64,000 nucleotides of DNA from Fimbriimonas ginsengisoli Gsoil 348 (GTDB taxonomy: Bacteria; Armatimonadota; Fimbriimonadia; Fimbriimonadales; Fimbriimonadaceae), in assembly GCF_000724625.1 (NCBI RefSeq), contig NZ_CP007139.1, positions 3,410,001-3,474,000 of the forward strand. The letters are read 5' to 3'. This document shows, in pieces, positions 8,719 through 17,395 of the stretch; the first letter of the stretch is position 1; every line of letters begins with the position of its first letter. The notes below the pieces were generated by a model that saw only the letters and a list, made by a program, of their open reading frames with translations, had not been told where the DNA came from and ran no database searches. The position numbers and the translations under genes are program-made.

Positions 8719-10521
8719 CTACGGGTCGATTCGTTTGCCGTCGCCGGGGGAGGCGAGGTCTTTGCGTTGCCAGACTCGGACGTAGTCGACGATGAGATCG
8801 GCGGGGAGGCGGTCGTCGTCCACGGCGTCGTTGTCCCAGCCGCCGGAGGGGAGGGTGAACATTAGGTAGGAAGGAACGTTGGAGATGCGGGGGTTCTTCC
8901 ACCGGAGCAGTTCGCGTCCGTTGCAGTAGTAGACCGCTTCACCAGGCGTCCACAGGAGGCCGCAGATGATGAACCCGTCTTTGTCGGCTTCGACATACAC
9001 CTTGTCCGACCCGATCGCCTTGTGAGCGGCTTCGTAGCCGTCGTAGTGCATCGCGATGTTGTAGCGGTGCGCTCCCCACCGGGTGAGGTGCTCCATAATG
9101 TCGAACTCCATCGCGCCGTTCCCGGTGTCGGACCGCTTCCACTGTTCGGGGCCTGCCTTCGAACCGCGGTCCGGCATCATCCAGAACGCGGGCCAAAGGC
9201 CGGGCGCCTTTGGCAGCTTCATGCGGGCTTCGAAGTAGCCGTAGCGTTGCGCCCATAGGCCATAGGTGTCGAGGTATCCAGCGGCGTAGGGGGTGGAATT
9301 TCGCTTTGGATCGTCGTTGTGGAAACCGGTTTGCTTCTCGTAGCGCACGCGCAACATTCCGTCCTTCACGATGACGTCGTCTTTGGACCAGTGGGTCTGC
9401 TTGTCGTAGTAGTTCTCGCCGGTGACCTTCCAAACGGAGGTGTCGAGCTTGTTCCCCTCAAACTCCTGGTTCAGTGTTTTAACCCACTCGCCGGGGACCG
9501 GCGGCCGCTTGCCGAGCCAAGCCGGGATCGCGGCGGGCTTCGCCACGGCGACGATTCGCGTCACCTGGATATGGGCGTCCTGACCGGATGGCACGATCGA
9601 GAATGCCACCGCACTCACCGCGTCGCTGGTGATGAGGTCCGACGGCGCACCGCCGGTCACGTCGATAGGGTGTCCGAACAGCGCCACGATCTCGGCCTCG
9701 GCTCCTGGATCCATCGATTTGGCGACCGTCCGCCATTCGCCCGCGCCACCGTTGGACTCGAGTCGGACGCGCGGCACGACAGGGACGCTCCCCGAGTTGC
9801 GGAGAGTTACGTGCACCTCGGTGTAGTCGCGCAGATCCCACCTTCCGGCCCGCGGTTTGATCCTGGCGATGGCGTCCGGCTTTCCAGCGGGGAAGGTCAG
9901 CCCGTTCTTGTCTCCGCTTTCGAAGGCGACGTTGGGCGAGGTCTTCAGGTCGAAGATCACTCCGGCCGTAGGCTTGGTGCGAAGGTCGTCGAGGGCAACG
10001 GGCGGGGTTTCGTGGGCCGGACCGGCGGCGACGATCGACTCGATTCGGAACGACCTTGCCGCGTCGGACTTGGTGGTGAAGATGAGCACGTTCGACACTT
10101 TGGAGGGGTCGAGTTTGTATCCCTTCTTCTGCCCGTATTGGTAGCCGAAAATCGTCCGCACCGTGCTGGCTTGCCCCGGTTCGAGGGTGATGCTCTCGGT
10201 GTTCCAAGGGTTGTCTTGCCAATTCCCGGCGTTATCGACCCGCAGGGCGAGTATGATCGGCTTTGCCCCGGTGTTGACCAGCCGGGCCTCGACATGCCCG
10301 AACCGGGAGAGGTCCCAAGCCCCGTTTGGGGGCGCGAAGCCGACGCCTGGGTAGTCGTTTTTACCGGGAGCGACGGTTACCTCGACCGCCGAACCGACCG
10401 GCTTGGCGGTAGTGTCATCCGAGGCCTTGAGCCGGGCTTCGGCAAGAAGCGACCGTTCGTTGCCTTGGCCGGTGAGTCCGAGCGAGAGAAATAGGGCGGA
10501 AACGATCAGGCAGCTTCGCAT
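8719..10521 (-). CDS. secreted GH16 family glycoside hydrolase
   Basis: 600 aa with a signal peptide (about residues 1-20, MRSCLIVSALFLSLGL). Residues about 30-340 form two related beta modules, each opening with a phrase like WDLSRFGHVEARLVNTG or WDLRDYTEVHVTLRNSG, resembling carbohydrate-binding modules of agarases. The catalytic domain, about 345-590, carries the GH16 active-site signature EFDIME at 472-477: Glu472 nucleophile, Asp474, Glu477 acid/base. Also typical are YGYFEARMKLPKAPGLWPAF and DYVRVWQ. GH16 enzymes cleave beta-1,3/1,4 glucans or galactans; the substrate cannot be read from sequence. It probably acts outside the cytoplasm. Confidence 0.9.
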   Translation of the reverse strand: MRSCLIVSALFLSLGLTGQGNERSLLAEARLKASDDTTAKPVGSAVEVTVAPGKNDYPGVGFAPPNGAWDLSRFGHVEARLVNTGAKPIILALRVDNAGNWQDNPWNTESITLEPGQASTVRTIFGYQYGQKKGYKLDPSKVSNVLIFTTKSDAARSFRIESIVAAGPAHETPPVALDDLRTKPTAGVIFDLKTSPNVAFESGDKNGLTFPAGKPDAIARIKPRAGRWDLRDYTEVHVTLRNSGSVPVVPRVRLESNGGAGEWRTVAKSMDPGAEAEIVALFGHPIDVTGGAPSDLITSDAVSAVAFSIVPSGQDAHIQVTRIVAVAKPAAIPAWLGKRPPVPGEWVKTLNQEFEGNKLDTSVWKVTGENYYDKQTHWSKDDVIVKDGMLRVRYEKQTGFHNDDPKRNSTPYAAGYLDTYGLWAQRYGYFEARMKLPKAPGLWPAFWMMPDRGSKAGPEQWKRSDTGNGAMEFDIMEHLTRWGAHRYNIAMHYDGYEAAHKAIGSDKVYVEADKDGFIICGLLWTPGEAVYYCNGRELLRWKNPRISNVPSYLMFTLPSGGWDNDAVDDDRLPADLIVDYVRVWQRKDLASPGDGKRIDP

Positions 10522-10572
10522 GACAATCGGTTCAGTATGGTCGCGACTGCTTTTCGAGGGATTGCTCTGGCA

Positions 10573-11541
10573 TCACCACCTGGTTGCCCAATCAGGGGGT
10601 GGGACGGACTCGAAAGTGTTTGCGTTGAGATCGGCGATGAGGGTGGGTTCTCCATCCGGAAAGTCGCTCCACGCCCAAAGGCATCCCATCTCGCCAAAGA
10701 CGATCCGGCCGCGCCGATCCACATCGATCCAATGAGGGTGTCCTCCTCGCGGCTTCCAACTCCGGCGTTCCACCCCAGAATCGTCGATCAGGCTCCACTG
10801 TTCGCTGTTGTACGAATGCTCCCGTCTGAGGAGCCCGCTGGGCACGCGCTTTTCAAGAATCCCTGTGACATTGGTTTTCGGCTTCGGCATCGCCTCCTCG
10901 ATGTTTCGCAGCCAAGACTCGATTTCGTCAAAGGTTGAGGGGCGTTTCACGGCGCTCCAAAGCATCTGAGCCTTCTTTCTCCAGTCCGGATTGGTTTCGA
11001 CGGTGACTTCTTTTCGCATCGTTTGCCAACCATGCCTCTCTAGCCGAAGGGTGAAAATCGGTTCATCCTCTGAAGGGGGCAGATCGAGTTGTCGTACCTT
11101 GAGTTCCTTCGCGGGCTTAACGGCTTCGTGCCAGCAATGTCGAAAGTCGTTGACGCCCACCTCTCGGTTGCCGAGCCAGATCCCGCCGCCATTCCAAGCT
11201 CCGCCCGTAAACCAAAGGGCGAGCGCGGTGAAATAAGGTGGGCGACTGATAGCCGTCCATCCCACGGTCATCCACTCGTCAGGCGTGGGAGCCTGATTCC
11301 TTTTCCGATGCCGATTTGAATAATTCGTTGCGGCAAGAACTAAGTAGCGCCCGTCCGGGCTGACGTCGCATCGTTTCGTATAGACCCTTCCGGTCAGCCA
11401 CTGGCCAGGGGTTACGACATCCGTATTGAGGTCCCAGACCAGCATTTGGCACCACTTGGTGGGGCCGCGCCGAAAGATTACAGCCTGGTTGGCTTCCGTC
11501 GCGACGACGCCGTCGATTCTGCAAACCGGGGTCTTGGTCAT
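10573..11541 (-). CDS. hypothetical protein, possible beta-propeller
   Basis: 322 aa, no signal peptide. I do not recognise a named family. The text RCDVSPDGRYLVLAA and repeated Trp/Asp-rich strands (WSLIDDSG, HWIDVDRRGRIVFGEMGCLW) resemble WD40-like or PQQ-like propeller blades, and the protein ends with a blade closing on DLNANTFESV. A TAAAAT box lies 5 nt before the start codon, so the transcript may be leaderless. It lies between dinB (upstream in the same direction, 24 bp) and the GH16 gene, with no obvious functional link to either. Confidence 0.7.
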   Translation of the reverse strand: MTKTPVCRIDGVVATEANQAVIFRRGPTKWCQMLVWDLNTDVVTPGQWLTGRVYTKRCDVSPDGRYLVLAATNYSNRHRKRNQAPTPDEWMTVGWTAISRPPYFTALALWFTGGAWNGGGIWLGNREVGVNDFRHCWHEAVKPAKELKVRQLDLPPSEDEPIFTLRLERHGWQTMRKEVTVETNPDWRKKAQMLWSAVKRPSTFDEIESWLRNIEEAMPKPKTNVTGILEKRVPSGLLRREHSYNSEQWSLIDDSGVERRSWKPRGGHPHWIDVDRRGRIVFGEMGCLWAWSDFPDGEPTLIADLNANTFESVPPPDWATRW

Positions 11542-11565
11542 GGAGGATTTTAGCGCGGGCCAAAC

Positions 11566-12624
11566 TCACCAGTCGAAGAGCGTTGGCTGCGCCGCGTGTG
11601 GTTGTGGGTCGAGGAAGTTGCTGAGGCCGACGCCGGCGAGGCGGTAGGTGGTCGTTGGGTCCAGTTCGACCCGTTCCAAAAGGGCCAACGCGATGTCGAT
11701 CAGCTCTTCGCCCGATGAAATGGAGGAGCCGGGGGTTTGGCTGCGGGTTAGGATTTTGAAGTCGCTGGTTTTGAGCTTAAGGACGACGGTTCGGGCGGGG
11801 CGGCCTTCTTCGACCGCCATATGCCACACGCGTTCGGCCAGGCGGATGAGGGTGGGGGTGGTGTCGCGCAGGAAGACGTCGGTGGCGAAGGTGTCTTCGG
11901 CGGAGATGGATTGGGTAGGGCGGTCGCTGACCACCTCGCTCTCGTCGTGGCCGCACGAGAGCTGATACAGCCGGCGGCCGGATCGGCCGAACTGCGATTC
12001 CATCAAGGGGAGCCCGTACGTCCGGATGTCTCCGACTAGCCGGAGCCCGAGCTGCTCCAGCCTCTCCTCGGTCACCTTTCCCACGCCGGGGAGCTTGCCG
12101 ACCGGCAGCGGGGCCAAGAACCCGTCGATGTCCTCCGGACGGATTTCGAAAAGACCGTCCGGCTTGCGCCAATCGGAGGCGATCTTGCTGAGGAATTTGT
12201 TCGGCGCCACCCCTGCGGAAGCAGTCAGGCAGAGCTCCTCGCGGATCTCGGCTCGGATCGTTTGGGCGGCTTCTAGGCCGCTCTCCCTTCCCGTCACGTC
12301 GAGGTACGCCTCGTCGAGGGAAAGCGGCTCGATGCGTTCGGTGTGCCGCCGGAAGATCTCGCGGCAAGCTTGCGACACGGCGCGGTACCGGGTGAAGTCG
12401 GGTGGAATGAAGGTGGCCGAGGGGCACAGGCGCTCCGCCGTGACCGCGGGCATCGCCGACCGGATCCCGAACTTCCGCGCCTCGTAAGAGGCCGCGCATA
12501 CCACCGAACGGTTCCCGCGCCAGGCGACGACGACCGGTTTGCCGCGCAGGCTCGGGTCGTCGCGCTGCTCCACCGACGCGTAGAACGCGTCCATGTCCAC
12601 GTGAACGATCTCCCGGGCGCTCAT
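11566..12624 (-). CDS. dinB: DNA polymerase IV (Y family)
   Basis: 352 aa, usual length for DinB. The palm carries the metal-binding acidic residues Asp10 in HVDMDAFYASVEQRD and Asp104/Glu105 in SLDEAYLDVTG; the family signature SVVCAASYEARKFGIRSAMP follows residue 40. The thumb helix-hairpin-helix (LPGVGKVTEERLEQLG) and little-finger domain are complete. The C-terminus QPTLFDW is a canonical beta-clamp binding peptide. The enzyme performs translesion synthesis on damaged DNA and is usually under SOS control. I see no convincing LexA box upstream, but a TACTGT -10-like box lies 8 nt before the ATG. Confidence 0.95.
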   Translation of the reverse strand: MSAREIVHVDMDAFYASVEQRDDPSLRGKPVVVAWRGNRSVVCAASYEARKFGIRSAMPAVTAERLCPSATFIPPDFTRYRAVSQACREIFRRHTERIEPLSLDEAYLDVTGRESGLEAAQTIRAEIREELCLTASAGVAPNKFLSKIASDWRKPDGLFEIRPEDIDGFLAPLPVGKLPGVGKVTEERLEQLGLRLVGDIRTYGLPLMESQFGRSGRRLYQLSCGHDESEVVSDRPTQSISAEDTFATDVFLRDTTPTLIRLAERVWHMAVEEGRPARTVVLKLKTSDFKILTRSQTPGSSISSGEELIDIALALLERVELDPTTTYRLAGVGLSNFLDPQPHAAQPTLFDW

Positions 12625-12798
12625 ACCGATTTACAGTATTCCGCAGTGAACATGATGGGGGACCTGTGCTGGGCGACTGCCTGGGCCGCGACTGAGCGCC
12701 CGGTGCGCGTCCCGTAAAACTGCCAGGCGAAAGTCTCCGCTTTATTGGGCGACGATTCCTCTTCAATCGACCCAGATCAGCATAGCGAAGGGCTGAAG

Positions 12799-13374
12799 CT
12801 ATCTAGGAAGTAACGCGAGGTCGTCATATTTCTTGCCTCGAACGACCTCGCCATCTTTCGTAAAGAAGTGATGGCTGAAGGAATTCTCTCTGTCCCACTT
12901 TTTGGCGATCATTTCAAATTCTCCGTAGAGAGTTGGGTTCTGGGTTTCCAGTCGAGATGTCTCGATGTATGCGTAATATTTCCAATAGATCATTCGAACG
13001 GCTCGGTTCGCGAAGTCTCGGTACATCGCTTCGTCGAGAGCTTTGTGCACGATCGCGCAGCACGCTGCCTCGTATAAATTCAGCTTCGCCTTGACGGTCT
13101 CCCGAAGATGGCGGTCGTTAAGGATGAGCCGTACGGTTTCCGCGTCCAATTGGACGTGGTCTGTTGGATCGAAAACACCCTCCGCCGCTATCCGCTCCGC
13201 CTCTCTCACTGCGCGAAACTGATCGCCCATGAGAAAAGACATGGTGTTCTGACCCCTAGCCGTCTTCGCGGCGCTTCGAATCTGGAGGTAGATGAAAAGG
13301 AGGCCGAAAGTAGTGGCCAATACGCCCCCAACGGCAGCTATGGTCTGGATTGATCTCGCAGTTTCTTCGTTCAT
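12799..13374 (-). CDS. DUF4760-like membrane-anchored protein
   Basis: 191 aa from the ATG at 13374 (start MNEETARSIQ); a longer in-frame start at 13470 adds an unlikely leader. One transmembrane helix at about residues 10-30 (VGGVLATTFGLLFIYLQIRSAAK) is followed by a soluble helical domain with KLNLYEAACCAIVH, RAVRMIYWKYYAYIE and KKWDRENSFSHHFF. The layout and motifs match the DUF4760 type, and it is a distant paralogue of the gene at 29760-30521: both have QTARxxN after the helix, a NxYExxx segment and a KWDR motif near the end. Function is unknown. Local GC is clearly lower than in neighbouring housekeeping genes, suggesting acquisition. Confidence 0.75.
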   Translation of the reverse strand: MNEETARSIQTIAAVGGVLATTFGLLFIYLQIRSAAKTARGQNTMSFLMGDQFRAVREAERIAAEGVFDPTDHVQLDAETVRLILNDRHLRETVKAKLNLYEAACCAIVHKALDEAMYRDFANRAVRMIYWKYYAYIETSRLETQNPTLYGEFEMIAKKWDRENSFSHHFFTKDGEVVRGKKYDDLALLPR

Positions 13375-13598
13375 GGAATAAGTACTCGCCTTAAGTATGG
13401 GCGTTGCAATGCCACAGTGGCTGGTCGTCTCTTGGCAGGACTGGTAAAGAATTGCACTGAGTAGCCACAACTCCCGATCTCACGGTGCCGAAAATGGCAA
13501 TATTCGATCCGATAATTATAGGAAGATGTCGACACGCTGTGCAATCGCATGAGCAGAGGAGCAAACTTAGTCGATCCGGTTGATCTCGCTTTCAACGG

Positions 13599-14369
13599 TT
13601 ATCGTTGTGGTTCCGCAAGCCCGATATACCTTAGCTGGATCCCGGCATTTGGATTGCTCTTCAGCAGTATGCTGAGGGCGGTTCTATCGGCTTCCGAGTT
13701 GTTGATCATTACCGCGTAGGTTCCATCGGTATCCGTGTGCGTTGTAAGAGCTATCTCTTGACCATGCATGAAGGCGCTACATCGCATATTGATGTACTGG
13801 CCGACATAGGTAACGCCCTTGAAGACCACCTTCTTTATATCTTCGGGGGAGACATTTACAACGGATACATGAAAGACCGGGTCTTTGTGAGTGCCATTAA
13901 ACCTAGCACCGCTAAATGGAGCCGTCACCTGACCCAAGGCGTCAGCCTCGTTCAACCGAAGAGTAATAGTGTCTCCGTCCCATGTTCCATTGCCGATGGT
14001 TGCATCGATTCTCCCAGGTAGGCTACTCGGCATACTGTCAATGATCGCTCTTAGCCGGTCGACCTCCTTTGAGAAGGCATCGCGTTCGCCATGAAACTTG
14101 TCGGCTGAAGCGGATTCAGCCTTAAGTTGTTGTTGTAGATTGCGTACCTCCGATTGAAAACTTACTAGTTCGCGTTCCTTCTTTTCCGACTCTAGGCGGT
14201 TGTTTCTTGCGACTACGTATCCGCAATAGGCGCTCCCAATTAGAAAGAAAAGCAGGATCCACCCAACGGTGTTAAGCCTCTCGGTTATCCCATCGTTGTG
14301 AACCTTCGAAAAAAGACTAAGAATTCCTATTGCGAGTGTAACGATGATTACTACAAACTCAGTCTGCAT
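13599..14369 (-). CDS. two-helix membrane protein with coiled coil
   Basis: 256 aa. Two hydrophobic helices near the N-terminus (about residues 5-20 VVIIVTLAIGILSLF and 35-54 VGWILLFFLIGSAYCGYVVA) are followed by a charged coiled coil at about 58-112 with ERELVSFQSEVRNLQQQLKA. A C-terminal beta-rich domain follows (TLRLNEADALGQVTAPFSGA... ending IQLRYIGLAEPQR). I do not recognise the family. The arrangement suggests an inner-membrane protein with a soluble sensor or interaction domain. It is lower in GC than the flanking regions and sits 225 bp upstream, on the same strand, of the DUF4760 gene; both may belong to one accessory module. Confidence 0.7.
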   Translation of the reverse strand: MQTEFVVIIVTLAIGILSLFSKVHNDGITERLNTVGWILLFFLIGSAYCGYVVARNNRLESEKKERELVSFQSEVRNLQQQLKAESASADKFHGERDAFSKEVDRLRAIIDSMPSSLPGRIDATIGNGTWDGDTITLRLNEADALGQVTAPFSGARFNGTHKDPVFHVSVVNVSPEDIKKVVFKGVTYVGQYINMRCSAFMHGQEIALTTHTDTDGTYAVMINNSEADRTALSILLKSNPNAGIQLRYIGLAEPQR

Positions 14370-14790
14370 TTCCTATTCTCCGTAGTAGTCAATTCCGTAA
14401 GTCGACTGTCATTCGTCGTACCAAGGCATGCCCTCAGGGCGGTTTGGGAAGCAAAGGTCTTCCCGCAGACCTAAATCTGGCCCCGTCGCCTTTTCCGTTG
14501 CGCGTATTATAGGGGAAAAGAACTCAGAATTAGTAAAGTACGGTGAAAAAGTTGGATCATCGCCGCCCTGCAGACTCCGGTTGGATACTTACTACTGGCT
14601 TGGTTCCAGAGCCATTTCCAGTACTCCAAAGCAAGAGACGTGCGCCGAATCCGTCTAGCGCTTTCCGAATGAGAAGTGACTGTGGGACTGTTACACCTGG
14701 GCTTGCGAGTCCGGGGGACATCGGCTGGGAAGAAGTTCGACCCGACGAGCCCTCTTTCGGTGATGCGGAAGCCGTCAATGCCAGAAAGTC
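14370..14790. other. low-GC gap with probable gene debris
   Basis: About 420 bases without a convincing gene. An open + frame at 14543-14827 contains PGDIGWEEVRPDEPSFGDAE, which looks protein-like, and the reading shifts to another frame near 14790-14820, where the small open frame 14791-14985 begins. I read this as a frameshifted or truncated gene, but I cannot name it. Confidence 0.3.
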
Positions 14791-14985
14791 ATGGCAAGGA
14801 AATGGCCTCGCGACGAAAACGACGTAGTGGTCTTTGCCCAAGATCTCGATCTTCTCGGCCGCAAGCACCAGGCGCTCGAGATCATCGAAAATGTCGTACG
14901 TCGTCACAAAACGAAAGACGATACCGGCAACCGGGCTCAGGCCTTGCTCGCCTACCTCAAGAAGGGCGGCAGCACAAGCGTATGA
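14791..14985 (+). pseudogene. TPR-like gene fragment
   Basis: 64 codons ending in TGA at 14983-14985. The peptide DVVVFAQDLDLLGRKHQALE, followed by IIENVVRRHKTKDDTGNRAQ, reads like one helical TPR-like hairpin pair, and the coding quality drops abruptly upstream, where a different frame takes over. Its stop overlaps the ATG of the thioredoxin fragment as ATGA (14982-14985), as in translationally coupled genes. It may be a real small protein, but a remnant of a longer gene is more likely. Confidence 0.35.
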
Positions 14986-15290
14986 TTCTGGACTTTGGCG
15001 GTAACTGGTGCGGCGATTGCCGCGTGCTCGATAAGTACTACCATTTGGAGCCGAACGCCTCGCTGCTGAAGGCGAACTTCATCCTCGTTGAAGTGAATAT
15101 CGGCCGCTTCGATAAGAACAAAGACATCGCGGAGCAATACGGCGTCCCGCTCGAGAAGGGAGTCCCCGCCCTCGCCGTGCTCGACGCAACCGGGCACCCG
15201 CTATTCAGCCAAAAGAAGGGGGAATTCGAATCGATGCGCTCGCTGAGTCCGGCGACGCTGACCGATTTTCTGAAGCGCTGGAAGCGATAA
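14982..15290 (+). CDS. short thioredoxin-fold protein, possibly truncated
   Basis: 102 aa from the ATG at 14982. The opening MILDFGGNWCGDCRVLDKYY holds a WCGDC active site of the thioredoxin type (Cys10 and Cys13), followed by NFILVEVNIGRFDKNKDIAE and the cis-proline loop GVPALAVLDATG. Related periplasmic proteins normally have 30-80 further residues before the first strand, often a signal peptide; both are missing. Bases just upstream in this frame read QEGRQHKR before the Met, which resembles the usual family lead-in, so the original gene probably started further upstream and was broken. If translated, it may still fold as a minimal cytoplasmic thioredoxin. Confidence 0.55.
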   Translation: MILDFGGNWCGDCRVLDKYYHLEPNASLLKANFILVEVNIGRFDKNKDIAEQYGVPLEKGVPALAVLDATGHPLFSQKKGEFESMRSLSPATLTDFLKRWKR

Positions 15291-15361
15291 CGCTACTCCG
15301 ACTCCACGACACGAGCAAGGGATCTCCCCCTGCCGGAAAATAGCTCATGGTTGACCGTCAG

Positions 15362-15862
15362 TCACTTTGCTGGGATACGGATGCGGCGCACCGTACGTTC
15401 CAGTTTCTCGAGTTGCCGAGTTAGCTCATCCTTAGTGCACTCCATCACCGCGTAGAGCTCAGGTGCAAGGACCGGCACCATTCGCTTCATTCTGACGACC
15501 TCTTTGCGGGCGACCGGCATCAAGCGCAGAGCTTCTTCCTTCGTAAACCTGCAGGTAGCTGCCTTGGAGTACGGGAAGTCTCCTTCAGCGGATGGCGTCG
15601 CCGAAGCGGTAGAAGCTAGCTGCGATACGTTGCCTAGGAACATTTTCCACAGCATCGAATAGGATGCAGGATTCCTTTTTCCTTCACTGACTAGAATAAA
15701 TTCCATGCCACCACAGGGAAATAGGCCAACCTTCCAAAGGTGGATCAACTGTTGTGATATCCATTTATCCTGCTGGGCCGACAGCCTCCGCAGGTTGTGG
15801 TCGGGCACGGGAGCGGTTTGGTTGGAGGCAGCAATAATGGCAATAATCGGCAGAATGTTCAT
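15362..15862 (-). CDS. hypothetical secreted protein
   Basis: 166 aa from the ATG at 15862, chosen because it begins a short signal-like peptide MNILPIIAIIAASNQTA; a longer start at 15913 would place a basic leader in front of it. The mature part includes WISQQLIHLWKVGLFPCGGM and a C-terminal charged helix RQLEKLERTVRRIRIPAK. No family recognised. It lies in the lower-GC accessory patch and is convergent with the thioredoxin fragment, so it is probably strain-specific. Confidence 0.5.
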   Translation of the reverse strand: MNILPIIAIIAASNQTAPVPDHNLRRLSAQQDKWISQQLIHLWKVGLFPCGGMEFILVSEGKRNPASYSMLWKMFLGNVSQLASTASATPSAEGDFPYSKAATCRFTKEEALRLMPVARKEVVRMKRMVPVLAPELYAVMECTKDELTRQLEKLERTVRRIRIPAK

Positions 15863-16336
15863 TGAGCTAACTCCAAGTGATCTCGATTTGGTCGAAGGAA
15901 ATCGCGTATGCACAGGACGTTCACCCCTTCAACCTGGGATGGCCGCCAGAGAACCGCACGATACGGGGGGATCGCTATACGGAGCTTCAAAGCTAGCTAG
16001 GCCCGATCCAGTGCTCTCGGTCCCCAGCGTATGCGAGACAAGCGAGCATCCCGTCCCGAGTCAGTTGCGGAAAGTCACCCAGAATCACTTCGATCGCCAT
16101 TCCACCCGCAAGGTAATCCAAGACATCGAACACGCTGATCCTCGTTCCCTTCACGCACGGCTTTGCCGACCTAATTTGCGGATCAATGCCGATATAAAGG
16201 GCCGGTAGTCCATGCCGGGATTATACGACGACGACGATTATGGCATCGGCTTTCGTCGGCGTTGCGCCCAGATCAGCCCTGGCTTTCTGCGACTTGTCCG
16301 AGGTCGGGAGAGGGGATTCCGGAAGAGTACAGCAGG

Positions 16337-16364
16337 CGCAGGTACGAGCCAACCTGCGGCTACA
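16337..16364 (+). repeat. 28-mer palindromic repeat, copy 1
   Basis: A 28-base unit beginning CGCAGGTACGAG and ending CCTGCGGCTACA. It contains a 7-bp stem (CGCAGGT / ACCTGCG) around an 8-base loop. Identical copies occur at 60746-60773 (reverse orientation) and 60825-60852, over 44 kb away, always between genes. Confidence 0.85.
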
Positions 16365-16506
16365 CGGCTTCGCCGTAAGACTCCTAGAACTGGTCAGCTT
16401 TCAGGCCTGTATCCACGGGCACAAACCATCCCGCGGCTACAGGTCGGCTGGCAAGAAGGCTCTGCGACCAGTTCCAAGTCGGAGCTACCCGGGGTCTTCG
16501 ACCATC

Positions 16507-16542
16507 GGGCTAATTTCTGTGATCCCTGCGGGATCGGGAGGG
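16507..16542 (+). repeat. GATCCC-type palindromic repeat, copy 1
   Basis: A 36-base unit with GGGCTAAT, then CTGTGATCCCTGCGGGATC, then GGGAGGG; the core GATCCC...GGGATC is palindromic. A copy with two differences lies at 41034-41069 and an inverted, more diverged copy at about 40722-40755. All three are preceded or followed by a GGGTCTTCGACC-like stretch, suggesting a longer shared element. Confidence 0.7.
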
Positions 16543-16564
16543 TTGGTTGCAGGTCTCTTCATCT

Positions 16565-17311
16565 TTATGGCGGTCCCGTGGTGACTCCGCCGGTCTGAAA
16601 TTGGATTTTGTAGAATTGACCTAATCCCTTCGTGGACGTCGCCGACTTCGTCACTAACTCATTCAGCGAGGTCACCGGCTGCTCCGACTGCAAACTTGTA
16701 TAGTTTGGCTGGGCCATATAGATCATCGCAAGCGGCTGGACGTTGCGAATCGAAATCGACACTTTGCCGGTCGTTTGGTCGACGACCCCGAGATAGTAAG
16801 TGAAGTGGGTATCGGTACGCGTTGGCGTCGAATCGACGGCGATCGTGCTCGGACTGCTATTTGGGAATTTGATTGAGAACTGAACGCTCGATCTGGTCGC
16901 CGCGGCAGAATTTGCTTTGACCGTGTGGAAGACGAGCGTCGAGCCCGGCAGGTCAGAGCGCGTGAGGCGGATCGTTCCGTCCGATTGGTAGGATCCGGAC
17001 AGGCTTATCTTCACTCCGCCGTCCGTAAGAATATCGGCCGTTACCGAGTTACCGGCACGGGTGCCGGAGAACAGTCCGGAAACGTCTTCGGCCGCATTGT
17101 CGTCCGACGCCTCATTAAACGAACCGGACCACTCGCCCCCACTCGTTTCGGCGAGCACGAGATCCATCTGGGCGCCGTCGGGAAGTTGTGCCGAGTAAAC
17201 GGTAAAAGGATCGGCCAGCCCTGGCAAATCGCCACCCGATTCGCGGCTTCCTCCACAACCTAACAAAGGCGCCACCAATCCAATGGCAAACATCTTCGTG
17301 AATTTACGCAT
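16565..17311 (-). CDS. lipoprotein, paralogue of the divergent neighbour
   Basis: 248 aa from the ATG at 17311, which opens a lipoprotein signal MRKFTKMFAIGLVAPLLGC with the LLGC lipobox; a longer in-frame start at 17401 would read into the neighbouring promoter. After a Gly/Ser tether, the domain has PDGAQMDLVLAETSGGEWSG and later IRLTRSDLPGSTLVFHTV. These align with PDGSPMEIEVLDNENGVWAG and LKLTRSDIPGTVLNFVPV in the + strand gene at 17396, so the two are diverged duplicates facing away from each other. Function unknown; probably a surface or periplasmic lipoprotein. Confidence 0.75.
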   Translation of the reverse strand: MRKFTKMFAIGLVAPLLGCGGSRESGGDLPGLADPFTVYSAQLPDGAQMDLVLAETSGGEWSGSFNEASDDNAAEDVSGLFSGTRAGNSVTADILTDGGVKISLSGSYQSDGTIRLTRSDLPGSTLVFHTVKANSAAATRSSVQFSIKFPNSSPSTIAVDSTPTRTDTHFTYYLGVVDQTTGKVSISIRNVQPLAMIYMAQPNYTSLQSEQPVTSLNELVTKSATSTKGLGQFYKIQFQTGGVTTGPP

Positions 17312-17383
17312 CTCTTCCCGAGGATAGCCGACGGGAGACGGCGACCCGCGCCATGCGGCCGGGCCACTCCGAACTGAATCCGC

Positions 17384-17389
17384 TAGTAT
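17384..17389 (+). promoter_or_regulatory. -10 box, probably leaderless promoter
   Basis: TAGTAT ends 6 nt before the ATG at 17396, and no Shine-Dalgarno is present. No clear -35 hexamer. Confidence 0.5.
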
Positions 17390-17395
17390 GGACCG

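Larger units (their letters stand above)
15863..16564. other. gene-free stretch with two dispersed repeats
   Basis: About 700 bases without a supported gene. It contains one copy each of two repeat families listed separately (16337-16364 and 16507-16542), and a short hairpin ACGGC-TTCG-CCGT next to the first. Nothing else recognisable. Confidence 0.5.
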
